In this document: positions 34,661-43,450 of the stretch, in pieces
Layout of the letters: each line of letters begins with the position of its first letter
Numbering within the stretch: position 1 is the first letter of the stretch
From: Neotabrizicola shimadae
GTDB lineage: Bacteria > Pseudomonadota > Alphaproteobacteria > Rhodobacterales > Rhodobacteraceae
Assembly (NCBI RefSeq): GCF_019623905.1
Contig: NZ_CP069370.1
Location: 744,001-808,000, forward strand
Length of the DNA stretch: 64,000 nucleotides
Direction: 5' to 3'
Position numbers and translations under genes: made by a program
The notes under the pieces: model-generated
What the model was told of the DNA's origin: nothing
The model's database searches: none
What the model saw: only the letters and a program-made list of their open reading frames with translations

Positions 34661-36067
34661 GTGACCGCGCCCCTGCTTCTGTGGTTCCGCCGCGACCTGC
34701 GGCTGACCGACCTGCCGATGCTTGCTGCCGCCGGGGCGACCGGTCGCCCCGTCATCCCGGTCTTCGTGCTGGACCCCGAGACCGAGGCAATCGGTGCCGC
34801 GGCCAAGTGGCGGCTTGGCCTCGCGCTGGCCACCTTTGCCGCGCGGCTGGAGGCGGAGGGAAGCCGGCTGGTGCTGCGGCGCGGGCCGGCGCTAGGGGTG
34901 CTTGAATCGCTGCTCGCCGAAACGGGCGCAGCCGGGATGATGTGGACGCGGAGCTACGAGCCGGCCGCGATCACGCGGGACGCCGCGGTCAAGGCGGCGC
35001 TGAAGGCGCGGGGCCTTGTGGCAGACAGCCATTCCGGTGCCACGCTGGCCGAACCCTGGGAGGTGACGACCGGCGAGGGCGGTTTCTACAAGGTCTACAC
35101 GCCGTTCTGGAAAGCACTTTCGGCGCGGGGCGTGCCCGCCCCAGTGCCGGCGGCGCGGCTTCGCGTGCCGGACGCCTGGCCCGCCTCGGACCGGCTGGAA
35201 GACTGGCATCTCGGCGCGGCGATGCGGCGGGGGGCGTCGGTGCTTCTGCCTCATGCCGTGGTGGGAGAGGCCGCGGCGCGGGCGCGTCTGATGGGCTTTC
35301 TGGATCGCAAGATCGACCGCTACCGCGACGACCGCGACAGGCTTGACCTGCCCGCGACCTCGGGCCTGTCGGAAAACCTCGCCTGGGGCGAGATCGGCCC
35401 GCGCGAGATCTGGCACGCGGCGGCCGAGGCCGAGCGGGCGGGTGCGCGCGGGGCGGAGCATTTCCGCAAGGAACTCGCCTGGCGCGATTTCGCCTGGCAT
35501 CTGATGTACCACACGCCCCAGATCGCCACGGCCAACTGGCGGCCCGAATGGGACGGCTTTGCCTGGGCCGGCGAAAGCGAGGCGGCTGAGAGGTGGCGGC
35601 AGGGCATGACCGGCGAGCCGGTCGTCGATGCCGCCATGCGCGAGATGTATGTGACCGGCACCATGCACAACCGGGCACGCATGATCGTCGCAAGCTACTT
35701 GACCAAGCACCTGCTGACGCATTGGAAGATCGGCCTGGACTGGTTCGCCGACTGCCTGACTGACTGGGACCCGGCCTCGAACGCGATGGGCTGGCAATGG
35801 GTGGCAGGGTCCGGCCCCGACGCCGCGCCCTATTTCCGTATCTTCAACCCGGCCACCCAGGCCGAAAAGTTCGATCCCGAAGGCCGGTATCGCGCGCGCT
35901 GGCTGGCCGAGGGGCGGCGCAACCCCGCGCCAGAGGCGTTGTCCTACTTCGCGGCTGTACCAAAATCCTGGCGGCTTGATCCCGGCCAGCCGCCGCCGCG
36001 CCCGCTGGTCGACCTGGCAGAAGGCCGCGCCCGTGCCCTTGCGGCACTGGCCGCGCGGGGGGCTTGA
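34661..36067 (+). CDS. phrB: Deoxyribodipyrimidine photolyase (CPD class I)
   Basis: A 468-residue flavoenzyme that repairs cyclobutane pyrimidine dimers using blue light. The N-terminal antenna domain starts LLLWFRRDLRLTDLPML. The helical FAD domain carries SGLSENLAWGEIGPREIW, ELAWRDFAWHLMYH, MREMYVTGTMHNRARMIVASYLTKHLL and LTDWDPASNAMGWQWVAGSGPDAAPYFRIFNP, a well-conserved photolyase block with the FAD Asp/Asn and dimer-binding Trp. GTG start with AGGGA eight bases upstream. Next to the fatty-acid cyclopropanation gene and trgAB, it belongs to a stress-response group. Confidence 0.93.
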   Translation: MTAPLLLWFRRDLRLTDLPMLAAAGATGRPVIPVFVLDPETEAIGAAAKWRLGLALATFAARLEAEGSRLVLRRGPALGVLESLLAETGAAGMMWTRSYEPAAITRDAAVKAALKARGLVADSHSGATLAEPWEVTTGEGGFYKVYTPFWKALSARGVPAPVPAARLRVPDAWPASDRLEDWHLGAAMRRGASVLLPHAVVGEAAARARLMGFLDRKIDRYRDDRDRLDLPATSGLSENLAWGEIGPREIWHAAAEAERAGARGAEHFRKELAWRDFAWHLMYHTPQIATANWRPEWDGFAWAGESEAAERWRQGMTGEPVVDAAMREMYVTGTMHNRARMIVASYLTKHLLTHWKIGLDWFADCLTDWDPASNAMGWQWVAGSGPDAAPYFRIFNPATQAEKFDPEGRYRARWLAEGRRNPAPEALSYFAAVPKSWRLDPGQPPPRPLVDLAEGRARALAALAARGA

Positions 36068-36125
36068 GCCGCAGGGCTTTTTCTGGAACCTTCCTTCAAA
36101 AAACAAGAACGGGGAACAGGGAACG

Positions 36126-37337
36126 ATGGACGTCCTGACGACGACGAAGGGGCAATCCGGCCTGCCGCGGTATTTCTCGGCGGCGCTGGAGGTAGCAAGG
36201 CGTCTGGAACGCGGGCGGCTGGACTTTGTCCTGCCCGATGGCCGGCGCTTTCGCGTCGAGGGGCACCAGCCCGGCCCGGTGGCCGAGATCGTCATCCACA
36301 ACCCCGATTGCATCGCCCGCCTGATCCGCGAAGGCGATCTCGGTTTTTCCGACGCCTATCTGGAAGGCTGGTGGTCCACGCCGGATCTGCAGGCCTTCAT
36401 GGATCTGGTGCAGGGCGGCAACGACGGAGTCTACGACGGCTTTCCCGGCATGGGCCTGGTGCGCGCCTACGAGAAGATGCGCTTCTGGCTGCAATCGAAC
36501 TCGAAACGGCAGGCCCGCAAGAACATCGCCTATCACTACGATCTGGGCAACGATTTCTACCGGCTCTGGCTGGACGACACGATGACCTATTCCTCGGCCC
36601 TGTTCCAGACCGGGCAGGAAAGCCTGGAACGCGCCCAGACGCAGAAATACGCCAGCATGGTGGACCGCATGGGCGCCCAGCCCGGCGATCATGTGCTGGA
36701 AATCGGCTGTGGCTGGGGCGGTTTCGCCGAATATGCCGCCCGCGAGCGCGGGCTGAAGGTGACGGGCCTCACCATCAGCCAGGCGCAATACGATTTCGCC
36801 GTGGAACGCATCGCGAAGGCCGGCCTGTCGGACCGCGTGACCTTCAAGTTGCAGGACTACCGCGACGAACGCGGGCAATACGACGGCATCGCCAGCATCG
36901 AGATGTTCGAGGCCGTGGGCGAGAAATACTGGCCGGTCTATTTCGAAACCCTGCGCGAAAGGCTGAAGCCCGGCCGTCACGCGACGCTTCAGATCATCAC
37001 CGTGCCCGACCGCCGGTTCGAGACCTACCGCAAGAGCGTGGACTTCATCCAGAAATACATCTTCCCGGGCGGCATGTTGCCCTCGCCCGCCGCGCTCCGG
37101 CGCGAGATCGACCGCGCGGGCCTCAGGCTGCGCGACAGCTTCGAATTCGGTCAAAGCTATTCCGACACGCTGCGCCGCTGGCACGAGGTGTTCAACGCCC
37201 GCTGGGACGAGGTGGCGCAGATGGGCTTCGACGACCGCTTCCGCCGGATGTGGAACTTCTACCTCACCTCTTGCGCTGGCGCCTTCCGGGGTGAAATCTG
37301 CGACGTGACTCAGATCACGGTGACCCGGCCCAACTGA
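36126..37337 (+). CDS. Cyclopropane-fatty-acyl-phospholipid synthase family protein
   Basis: A 403-residue SAM-dependent enzyme that adds a methylene bridge to unsaturated acyl chains of membrane phospholipids. The N-terminal lipid-binding domain (about 1-125) contains DLGFSDAYLEGWWSTPDL. The linker YHYDLGNDFYRLWLDDTMTYSSALF is diagnostic, the SAM motif is VLEIGCGWGGFAEYAA, and the active-site region includes IEMFEAVGEKYWPVYF and IQKYIFPGGMLPS. Length fits the family. The ATG at 36126 follows AGGGAAC. TrgA begins 18 bases downstream, so the genes are probably co-transcribed. Confidence 0.9.
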   Translation: MDVLTTTKGQSGLPRYFSAALEVARRLERGRLDFVLPDGRRFRVEGHQPGPVAEIVIHNPDCIARLIREGDLGFSDAYLEGWWSTPDLQAFMDLVQGGNDGVYDGFPGMGLVRAYEKMRFWLQSNSKRQARKNIAYHYDLGNDFYRLWLDDTMTYSSALFQTGQESLERAQTQKYASMVDRMGAQPGDHVLEIGCGWGGFAEYAARERGLKVTGLTISQAQYDFAVERIAKAGLSDRVTFKLQDYRDERGQYDGIASIEMFEAVGEKYWPVYFETLRERLKPGRHATLQIITVPDRRFETYRKSVDFIQKYIFPGGMLPSPAALRREIDRAGLRLRDSFEFGQSYSDTLRRWHEVFNARWDEVAQMGFDDRFRRMWNFYLTSCAGAFRGEICDVTQITVTRPN

Positions 37338-37355
37338 GGCCGGCGAAGGAGCCCG

Positions 37356-37802
37356 ATGCCCACAGCCGCAAAAGCCGTTGCCGCCCTTGCCTTTGCACTG
37401 GTGGCCTATTTCGCGGCCCAGGGCGTCAAGGCGCCCGGCGTCATGCCCGAAGGCACGCAGTTCGGCCTGTTTTCCGAAATCACCGCCGCAATCGGCTTCC
37501 TGTGCGGCTGGATCGTCATGGGCGGGCTGGTGGGCCGGGGCTATGGCGAGGCGGCGGCCTCGGGACTGCGCGTTTCGGTCACCATCCTGTTCTGGGCGCT
37601 GCTGGGATTCGCGATCTACGACATGGTGCTTCTGTCCACCAAGCTGCGCTATGACGGCCCGATGGAGGCCGTGCTGGACGTGTTCAACATCATGATGGTC
37701 AATGGCCGGCGCATCCTGACCGTCGAAATCCTCGGCATCCTGGCGGTGGGCGGCGTGCTGGCCGGCTGTGCCGCGGAATGGGCCGGGAAGCGCTGGAAGT
37801 AA
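37356..37802 (+). CDS. trgA: TrgA-family membrane protein
   Basis: A 148-residue inner-membrane protein with four hydrophobic segments (about 5-25, 40-62, 70-92 and 118-140). It resembles TrgA, first described in Rhodobacter sphaeroides as contributing, together with TrgB, to high-level tellurite resistance. Landmarks are APGVMPEGTQFGLFSEITAAIGFLCGW and VNGRRILTVEILGILAVGG. AAGGAG lies seven bases before the ATG. TrgB follows after a single base. The molecular mechanism is not known. Confidence 0.85.
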   Translation: MPTAAKAVAALAFALVAYFAAQGVKAPGVMPEGTQFGLFSEITAAIGFLCGWIVMGGLVGRGYGEAAASGLRVSVTILFWALLGFAIYDMVLLSTKLRYDGPMEAVLDVFNIMMVNGRRILTVEILGILAVGGVLAGCAAEWAGKRWK

Positions 37803-37803
37803 C

Positions 37804-38928
37804 ATGGCAGAGTTCTTCTTCTACGGAACGCTGCGGCACCTGCCGCTGTTGTCGGTGGTGCTCGGGCGGCCGGTCACGGGCGAGGCCGCCTGGCTGCCCG
37901 GCCATGCCGTGCGGCAGGCGATGGAGGGCGCCTTCCCCGTGCTGGTCGAACAGCCGGGGGCGCGGGCCGAAGGCATCGTGGTGCGCGACATCGGGCTGGC
38001 CGAAATCGCGCGGCTGGATCACTACGAAGGCGGCTTCGCCTTCGACACGGTCGAGATGACCGTCCAGACGACGCAGCCGGAAATGGCGCGCGTCTATCGG
38101 CCCCGGCCCGGCCAATGGCAGGCGGGGGCGCCCTGGGTGCTGGCCGACTGGCAGGCCCGGTGGGGCGATGTGGTCACCGAAACGGCGCATGACGTGATGG
38201 CGCTGCACGGCACCATGCCCGCCGATGCCGTTCTGGCGCGCTATCCGCAGATGCTGGTGCGCGGGGCGTCGCGCCTGCGCGCCAGGACCGATGCCGCGCC
38301 TACCGCGCTCCGGCTGGCGGCGCAGCCGGGTGACGTGCAGGTGCTGTCGCGCCGCACCCCCTATGCACGCTTCTTCGCGGTCGAGGAATACGATCTGACG
38401 CACCGCCTGTTCCAGGGCGATCAGGGCAAGCCCATCCTGCGGGCGGCCTTCATCGCCTGCGATGCAGTGACGGTCCTGCCCTACGATCCGGTGCGCGACC
38501 GGGTGCTGCTGGTCGAGCAGTTCCGCACCGGCGCGCTGGCGCGCGGCGACCGCCAGTGCTGGCAACTCGAGGCCGTGGCGGGCCGCGTGGACGCGGACGA
38601 GACGCCCGAGGCGACGGCACGCCGCGAGGCGGTCGAGGAAGCGGGCCTCACGCTCGGCGACCTGCTCCCTGTCGCGCAGTATTACACGTCGATCGGGGCG
38701 GTCTCCGAATACCTCTATTCCTTCGTCGCCCCCTGCGACCTGCCGGACGGTCTGGCCGGGACGCATGGCGTCGAGGAAGAGGGCGAGGACATCCGCACCC
38801 ATGTGATCCCCTTCGACCGTCTGATGGAACTGGTCGGTTCGGGCGAGATCTCCAACGCCCCCCTCATCATCACCGCGCTCTGGCTGCAACGCGAGCGCCC
38901 GCGGTTGCGCGGGGCGTTGCAGGTCTGA
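37804..38928 (+). CDS. trgB: TrgB-type fusion: gamma-glutamylcyclotransferase-like plus NUDIX hydrolase
   Basis: A 374-residue two-domain protein. The N-terminal AIG2/GGCT-like domain starts EFFFYGTLRHLPLLSVVLG and includes LDHYEGGFAFDTV. The C-terminal NUDIX domain (about 170-370) holds the full NUDIX box AGRVDADETPEATARREAVEEAGL, with REAVEEAG coordinating the metal, and resembles ADP-ribose pyrophosphatases. Paired with trgA, as in Rhodobacter sphaeroides. Likely hydrolyses a nucleotide sugar such as ADP-ribose; why this aids tellurite resistance is unresolved. The tmRNA gene starts just after its stop. Confidence 0.87.
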   Translation: MAEFFFYGTLRHLPLLSVVLGRPVTGEAAWLPGHAVRQAMEGAFPVLVEQPGARAEGIVVRDIGLAEIARLDHYEGGFAFDTVEMTVQTTQPEMARVYRPRPGQWQAGAPWVLADWQARWGDVVTETAHDVMALHGTMPADAVLARYPQMLVRGASRLRARTDAAPTALRLAAQPGDVQVLSRRTPYARFFAVEEYDLTHRLFQGDQGKPILRAAFIACDAVTVLPYDPVRDRVLLVEQFRTGALARGDRQCWQLEAVAGRVDADETPEATARREAVEEAGLTLGDLLPVAQYYTSIGAVSEYLYSFVAPCDLPDGLAGTHGVEEEGEDIRTHVIPFDRLMELVGSGEISNAPLIITALWLQRERPRLRGALQV

Positions 38929-38949
38929 GCGGCGCGCCCTATATTGGGC

Positions 38950-39275
38950 CTGTCCGGGGCAACCCGGACTATGGCGATAAACGCACCTGCAATAGACGGC
39001 TCGGACCCGGGGGCGGTACCCGGCGGCTCCACCAAACCCCGCGGCGTTGCGCGGTCATGGGGCCGAAACAGGATCGACGGACGTTCAAAGAGGCCAGCTT
39101 TCGCTCGGTGAGCTACCACCGTTATCGGTGCAAAAGTACAGTTGCCAACGACAACCGTGCTCCGGTGGCTCTGGCTGCGTAAGCAGTTCGAGTACCGAAA
39201 ACTAAGCCCTTGCGCTTAGCCGCGTAAGGCGGGGTTCGCAGGCACCTGGCAACAGAAGCCTGCACTTTCACCTCA
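38950..39275 (+). ncRNA. ssrA: Transfer-messenger RNA, circularly permuted two-piece form
   Basis: The acceptor piece comes first and ends with CCACCA-type CCA at 39032-39034 (CGGCTCC before ACCA). The coding piece starts at 39059 (GGGGCCGAAACAGG). GGGGCCG pairs with CGGCTCC over seven bases, with a G-U pair at position three, the alanine identity element. The about 24 bases in between would be removed. The tag frame 39144-39182 reads ANDNRAPVALAA then TAA. Downstream inverted repeats (to about 39275) represent pseudoknots. Permuted tmRNA is characteristic of alphaproteobacteria. Outer ends are approximate. The tag ends in ALAA, the ClpX-degron form; SspB is encoded at 14908. Confidence 0.93.
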
Positions 39276-39441
39276 CTGCCCTGGGTTGCTTCAGACCGTG
39301 CCGCCTGGGCCATCTGCCTTTATGCGGTCGGGGCTTCGCGTCCGAAGGCAGGGGCAGGGAACAGATCTGCGCAGAGAGTTCGAGACGCGCCGCCGCACAG
39401 GGCAATTCCGCCTGTACAGACACGCCCATGCAGACCCCGCC

Positions 39442-40641
39442 TCAACCCTCGCCCTGAAACTCCACGCCTGCCGTGCTGCCATCGGAATAGGCGATGCATT
39501 TCCACGGCGCCCGGTCCGCGCCCACGCCCACCATGACCAGCGTACCGGCCTGCGAGAATTCGGAGCTCAGCACCGCCACATCGCCATTGCCGGTCTCTTG
39601 CGAAACGGCTGCAAGGCAGGCTTGCTCTTCCACCGAGGGCGTGACCGCCGGAAGCTGCGCGGCCTGTTGGTCAGCCATTCCGGCTTCGCAGAGGCCGTCA
39701 CCGTCATTGCCCATGAACATGCCGCCGTCCGTCGATCCGTCGGAATAGGCGATGCACTGCCACGGCACGCTGCAGGGACCGACGGCCAACTGTACCATCG
39801 TGCCGGCCTGAGAGAATTCGGAGCCGGTCACCACCACGGCATAACCCGGCTCCACCTGTGCCGCCACGGCGGCCCGGCAAGCGTCTTCCGGCAAGGCTGC
39901 TGTCGACACCGCGGGCTTCTGCTGCGGAGGGGTCGCGCCCGGTGCGCTGCCTTCCACCAGGAAGTCCCCGGCGGCCCAGCCCTCGAAGCCCGGATCGGCG
40001 AGGGTGGCGACATGGCACCAGCGCCGGCCCTCGGCCATGCGACAACCAAGGTTGCGCACCGTCGTGCCCCCGGACAGCTTCGTCACCACGGCCGCTCCGG
40101 CCGAGGCCGAGGCGCGCAGGTTCAAGGTTCCGCCGCCGGTCGTCCTGACCTCGAAGAAGTCCGGTCCGCCGGCCAGTGCATCCGCGAAGTCGCCCTCGAC
40201 CACGGCCCCCGTGGCGCCGGTGATCGAGACATCCAGCGTGAAATCTGCCGATTTCCCCTCGCGCGCCGCATTCCGATACAGGAAGACGCTCACCGTATAG
40301 ATGCCAGAGGCGGGCAGTGTGCCGATGAAATGGTTCATTTCCGGCGTCATCTCCCCCAACGCCAGGGCCTCGTCGCCCGGACCCCGGCCCGGCGCGTAAA
40401 GGTTGAAGTACAGCGATGTGCTGCGGGAAGAGAGCTTCACGTCCATCCGCTGACCGGCCTCGGCACCGATCAGATAGGAAATGCTCTCCCGCCCCGTCAC
40501 CTTCCCTGTCAGCGTCGTGCCGGTGCTGCCGGCCGGGAAATGCACTTCGACTTGCCGGAGGTCTTCCTGCGCCAGCACAGGCGCGCCCGTCGAAAGGGCC
40601 AGGGCAAGGGCCAATGCGGCAAGCGGACGAAAACCTGTCAT
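39442..40641 (-). CDS. Secreted SH3-domain protein with duplicated C-terminal module
   Basis: A 399-residue exported protein. The signal peptide ends at about residue 25 (APVLAQ). The next part (about 27-150) resembles a prepeptidase-like beta sandwich (YLIGAEAGQRMDVKLSS, SGIYTVSVFLYRNAA). A bacterial SH3 domain follows (about 165-230; LNLRASASAGAAVVTKLSGGTTVRNLGC). The last 150 residues hold two copies of one module: each has an ACxAAV start, then SEFSQAGT, then PWxCIAYSDGST. The ATG at 40641 follows GGAGGG; a TTG six bases earlier is rejected. Function unknown; envelope-located binding is likely. A CtrA-like box lies upstream. Confidence 0.8.
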   Translation of the reverse strand: MTGFRPLAALALALALSTGAPVLAQEDLRQVEVHFPAGSTGTTLTGKVTGRESISYLIGAEAGQRMDVKLSSRSTSLYFNLYAPGRGPGDEALALGEMTPEMNHFIGTLPASGIYTVSVFLYRNAAREGKSADFTLDVSITGATGAVVEGDFADALAGGPDFFEVRTTGGGTLNLRASASAGAAVVTKLSGGTTVRNLGCRMAEGRRWCHVATLADPGFEGWAAGDFLVEGSAPGATPPQQKPAVSTAALPEDACRAAVAAQVEPGYAVVVTGSEFSQAGTMVQLAVGPCSVPWQCIAYSDGSTDGGMFMGNDGDGLCEAGMADQQAAQLPAVTPSVEEQACLAAVSQETGNGDVAVLSSEFSQAGTLVMVGVGADRAPWKCIAYSDGSTAGVEFQGEG

Positions 40642-40787
40642 GACCAAATGACCCTCCGGATCTGGATGCCGCCCAGGGCCGCCGCCCCACCGCGGACCCG
40701 CGACTTGGTGGCATCAATCTATTGGCCGGGCAGGGCGCCGCTATCCCCAAAGCGAATCCGGGCGGGATTGACCGGGGTGGCCAATCG

Positions 40788-40860
40788 TTAAGTCCAAGTT
40801 AAGATGGACTCGCAAGTTATTGATAACAAAGGGTCCGGCGGAGCGTCCGAGCTCGGACGC
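40788..40860. repeat. Composite element copy 2: CtrA-like box, 40 bp, palindrome
   Basis: TTAAGTCCAAGTTAA (40788-40802) is a full TTAA-N7-TTAA box. Exactly 40 bp further lies the perfect 18-bp palindrome GCGTCCGAGCTCGGACGC (40843-40860), ending one base before the amine-oxidase stop codon. It is the inverse-oriented counterpart of 19196-19268; about 20 of the 40 spacer positions, including a TTTG and a CAA, are also shared. Confidence 0.8.
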
Positions 40861-40861
40861 C

Positions 40862-42517
40862 TCACCCCGGCAGGGCCACAGGCCCCCATTCGGCAAAGCG
40901 GTCCCCCGGTCCGGGATTGTCGGCCGGGCTCTTGCCCCCAAGATGGGTCATCACCCCCCAGACCGCATTCAGCCCGGTCTGCACCGCCCCCTCCACCCAG
41001 GCCGGCGTCCAGCTGATATCGTCCCCCGCAAGGAACAGCCCCTTCTGGTGGTCGGGCAGGGCATCCTGAACGAAGTGCCCGAACATCCGGTGGTTATACC
41101 GGTAGTGCCCCGGCAGCGCCCCCTTGAAGGCCCCAAGGAAGTTCGGATCGCTCTCCCAGCTGACCGTGATCGGGTCCCCGATGATATGGTCCCGGATGCG
41201 GGCCTTGGGGTAGACCTTCTCCAACGCCGCCAGCGCCAATTCCACCCGCCGCTCGATCGGCTGGGGCAGCATCTTCAGGGCATCCGACATCCAGGAATAG
41301 GTCAGGCAGATCACTCCCGGCCTGTCGTCGCCCAGATCGAACAGATAGGTCCCCCGCGTCAGCCGGTCGGTCAGCGTCATCGACATGACCTGCCGCCCTG
41401 ACTCCGGATCGCGGTCCTTCCAGAACGGCCGATCCACCATGACAAAGGTCTTGGACGACTGCATGTACCGCGTCCGGTCCAGAGCCATCCACATCTCATG
41501 GCTGAAGAGGCTCTCCTCCGTCTCCACCGCCGTGGTCAGCAGCCAGGTCTGGCAGGTGGCGATCACCGCGTCGAAGCTGTCGGTCCGCCCCCATTGGTCG
41601 GTGATGGTCAGCCGCCCGTCTGCGCCGCGGTAGAGCTTCCGCGCCCCCGGCCGCGTCGCCCCGCCGTTCAGGCTGGCCAGCGTCGTGCCGGCCGGCCAGT
41701 GGACCATCTTGTCGGGCGCGTGCCGCCACAGCCCCTGCGGCACCTGTTCGACGCCCCCCACCATGAACCGCTGGTTCTCGTCACATTCCGTGACATTGAC
41801 CCGCAATATCTCCAGCATCGAGTTCGGGAAGTCGCTGTCCCATCCCCCGGTGCCAAAGCCCACCTGGCCAAAGACCTCGCGGTGCTTGAAGCTGAGACCC
41901 CGGAAGGCGCGGGAGGAGGTCACGAAGTCATAGAAGGTTCGCTCGTCCCAATCCCGGACGATCGGGTTCCAGATCTCCTTGATCCGCGCGGCATCCCTGT
42001 CGCGGATCGCCTGCTTCAGAGCCGAGAAGTTCGCCCCCTCCTCCAGCGCCGCGTCATAGGCCTGCGCTACCTCGCGGAACAAAGGCGGCAGGTCGGCCAG
42101 CGTTTCGGCATAGAAGGTCTCGCCGAAGAGGTCGATCACGGTGGACCCCGCCGCCGGGGTCAGCGGGTTGGGGAAGGGCCGGCTGTCGATGCCCAGCTTG
42201 TCCACATAGTGGTAGAAGCCGGTGGAGGAAACCGGGAACCGCATCCCCCCAAGCTCGGCGATCACTCCTTCCGCGCCCTCGAAAGCCTGGCTGCGCAGCC
42301 GCCCGCCGAACTGCCCGCTTTCATAGAGGATGGGCCGCACACCCATGCGCATAAGTTCATAGCCGGCAAGAACCCCGGAAATCCCTGCGCCGATGATCGC
42401 GACCTTGGCGCCGTGCCGATCGGCCGGGATCGCGCCAAGGCCAGACGGATGCGTGATCCAGTCGTCATAGGCAAAGGGGAAATCCGGCCCGAACATCGTC
42501 ACGCGGCCCTTGGTCAT
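40862..42517 (-). CDS. Flavin-dependent amine oxidase
   Basis: A 551-residue FAD enzyme. The dinucleotide motif GAGISG is at 43-48 followed by Glu-Ser (ILYESGQFGGRLRS), which is the GR-type motif of flavin amine oxidases. Further landmarks are MRFPVSSTGFYHYVDKLGI, DAVIATCQTWLLT and the C-terminal GLFLAGDDISWTPAWVEGAVQTGLNA with the FAD pyrophosphate contact and substrate-aromatic position. It would oxidise an amine or amino acid, releasing H2O2 and an imine. GGGGAGG is six bases before the ATG at 42517. Last gene of the leftward set with the nitrilase and C45 genes; gaps are 28 and 14 bases. Confidence 0.85.
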   Translation of the reverse strand: MTKGRVTMFGPDFPFAYDDWITHPSGLGAIPADRHGAKVAIIGAGISGVLAGYELMRMGVRPILYESGQFGGRLRSQAFEGAEGVIAELGGMRFPVSSTGFYHYVDKLGIDSRPFPNPLTPAAGSTVIDLFGETFYAETLADLPPLFREVAQAYDAALEEGANFSALKQAIRDRDAARIKEIWNPIVRDWDERTFYDFVTSSRAFRGLSFKHREVFGQVGFGTGGWDSDFPNSMLEILRVNVTECDENQRFMVGGVEQVPQGLWRHAPDKMVHWPAGTTLASLNGGATRPGARKLYRGADGRLTITDQWGRTDSFDAVIATCQTWLLTTAVETEESLFSHEMWMALDRTRYMQSSKTFVMVDRPFWKDRDPESGRQVMSMTLTDRLTRGTYLFDLGDDRPGVICLTYSWMSDALKMLPQPIERRVELALAALEKVYPKARIRDHIIGDPITVSWESDPNFLGAFKGALPGHYRYNHRMFGHFVQDALPDHQKGLFLAGDDISWTPAWVEGAVQTGLNAVWGVMTHLGGKSPADNPGPGDRFAEWGPVALPG

Positions 42518-42545
42518 CTGCATCCTCCCCTTCGCCGGTCTGCCG

Positions 42546-43436
42546 TCACTCTGCCGCTTCGACGCCCGGCAGGGAAGTCTCCTCGCCGGCCCGGCCCGGC
42601 CGTTCCAGCGGCCCGAGCGAGTCCAGATAGCTGCGGTCAAAGCCCTTGCGGTCATAGACCGAGAAGTGGTGGGTGTTGTCCCGGAAGCTCTTGATCGGCT
42701 GACCCAGGCCCATCAGCCCGCGTTCGCGCTGGCGGCGCACCACGTCGAGGTCGATCTCGACCGGCAGGAAGACCTCGGCGGTCAGGGCCTGGTGGATGAT
42801 GCGGCCCGCCGGGTCCACGATCAGCGACTGGCCGTTGCCACCCACGCCAAGCCCGTTGATGTGGAAGACGTAGGACTGGAACATCGCGCCCGCCGCCTGC
42901 GCCACGGCCAGGTCTGCCGGCCGGTCCAGGAAATGCGCCAGCACCGGGTTGATGATGACCTCGGCGCCCATCGAGGTCATCTGGCGCAGGAGTTCCGGGA
43001 ACCAGATGTCATAGCAGATCGCCATGCCGAAGCGCCCGACGTTCGGCACGTCGAAGACCACCACCTCGTCGCCCGGCGTGGTGGCAGGCTCATAGGGCGC
43101 GAAGGGGAACATCTTGCGATAGCGGGCGATCACCTCGCCCTCGGGGTTGATGACCGGCGACATGTTGTAGATCGCGCCGTTGCGCCGTTCGAACAGCGAG
43201 CCCGGGATCAGCCAGATCTTGTGCTTGCGCGCCATGTCGCAGAAATCCTGCTCGTATTCGCCGCCGGTGGGCTGGGCCGAATGCGGCGCGGGGCCATGGG
43301 CAGCGAGTTCCGAGAACACCACCATCTGCACCCAGGGGTAGATGTGCATCAGCACGTCCAGCCGCTGGCGCAGGTGTTCGATGTTGTTGTTCATGCCCAG
43401 ATACATCTGGACGCCGGCGATCGCGAAGGGGGTCAT
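42546..43436 (-). CDS. Carbon-nitrogen hydrolase, nitrilase superfamily
   Basis: A 296-residue amidase-like enzyme with the complete catalytic triad: E43 (FSELAAHG), K108 (RYRKMFPF) and C141 (AICYDIWFPE). The fold is the nitrilase alpha-beta-beta-alpha sandwich. The C-terminal region (about 250-296) is Gly/Pro/Glu-rich and may be flexible. Typical reactions are hydrolysis of an amide, an N-carbamoyl group or a nitrile. It lies between the C45 hydrolase and the amine oxidase in one leftward unit, so its product or substrate may be shared with them. Exact substrate unknown. Confidence 0.87.
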   Translation of the reverse strand: MTPFAIAGVQMYLGMNNNIEHLRQRLDVLMHIYPWVQMVVFSELAAHGPAPHSAQPTGGEYEQDFCDMARKHKIWLIPGSLFERRNGAIYNMSPVINPEGEVIARYRKMFPFAPYEPATTPGDEVVVFDVPNVGRFGMAICYDIWFPELLRQMTSMGAEVIINPVLAHFLDRPADLAVAQAAGAMFQSYVFHINGLGVGGNGQSLIVDPAGRIIHQALTAEVFLPVEIDLDVVRRQRERGLMGLGQPIKSFRDNTHHFSVYDRKGFDRSYLDSLGPLERPGRAGEETSLPGVEAAE

Positions 43437-43450
43437 GGGGCTCCTTTCCT

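Noticed and set aside
38556-39182. Plus-strand protein of 208 codons ending in the tag sequence
   Set aside because: It runs through the end of trgB and the tmRNA gene; only the last 12 codons are translated, as the tmRNA tag.
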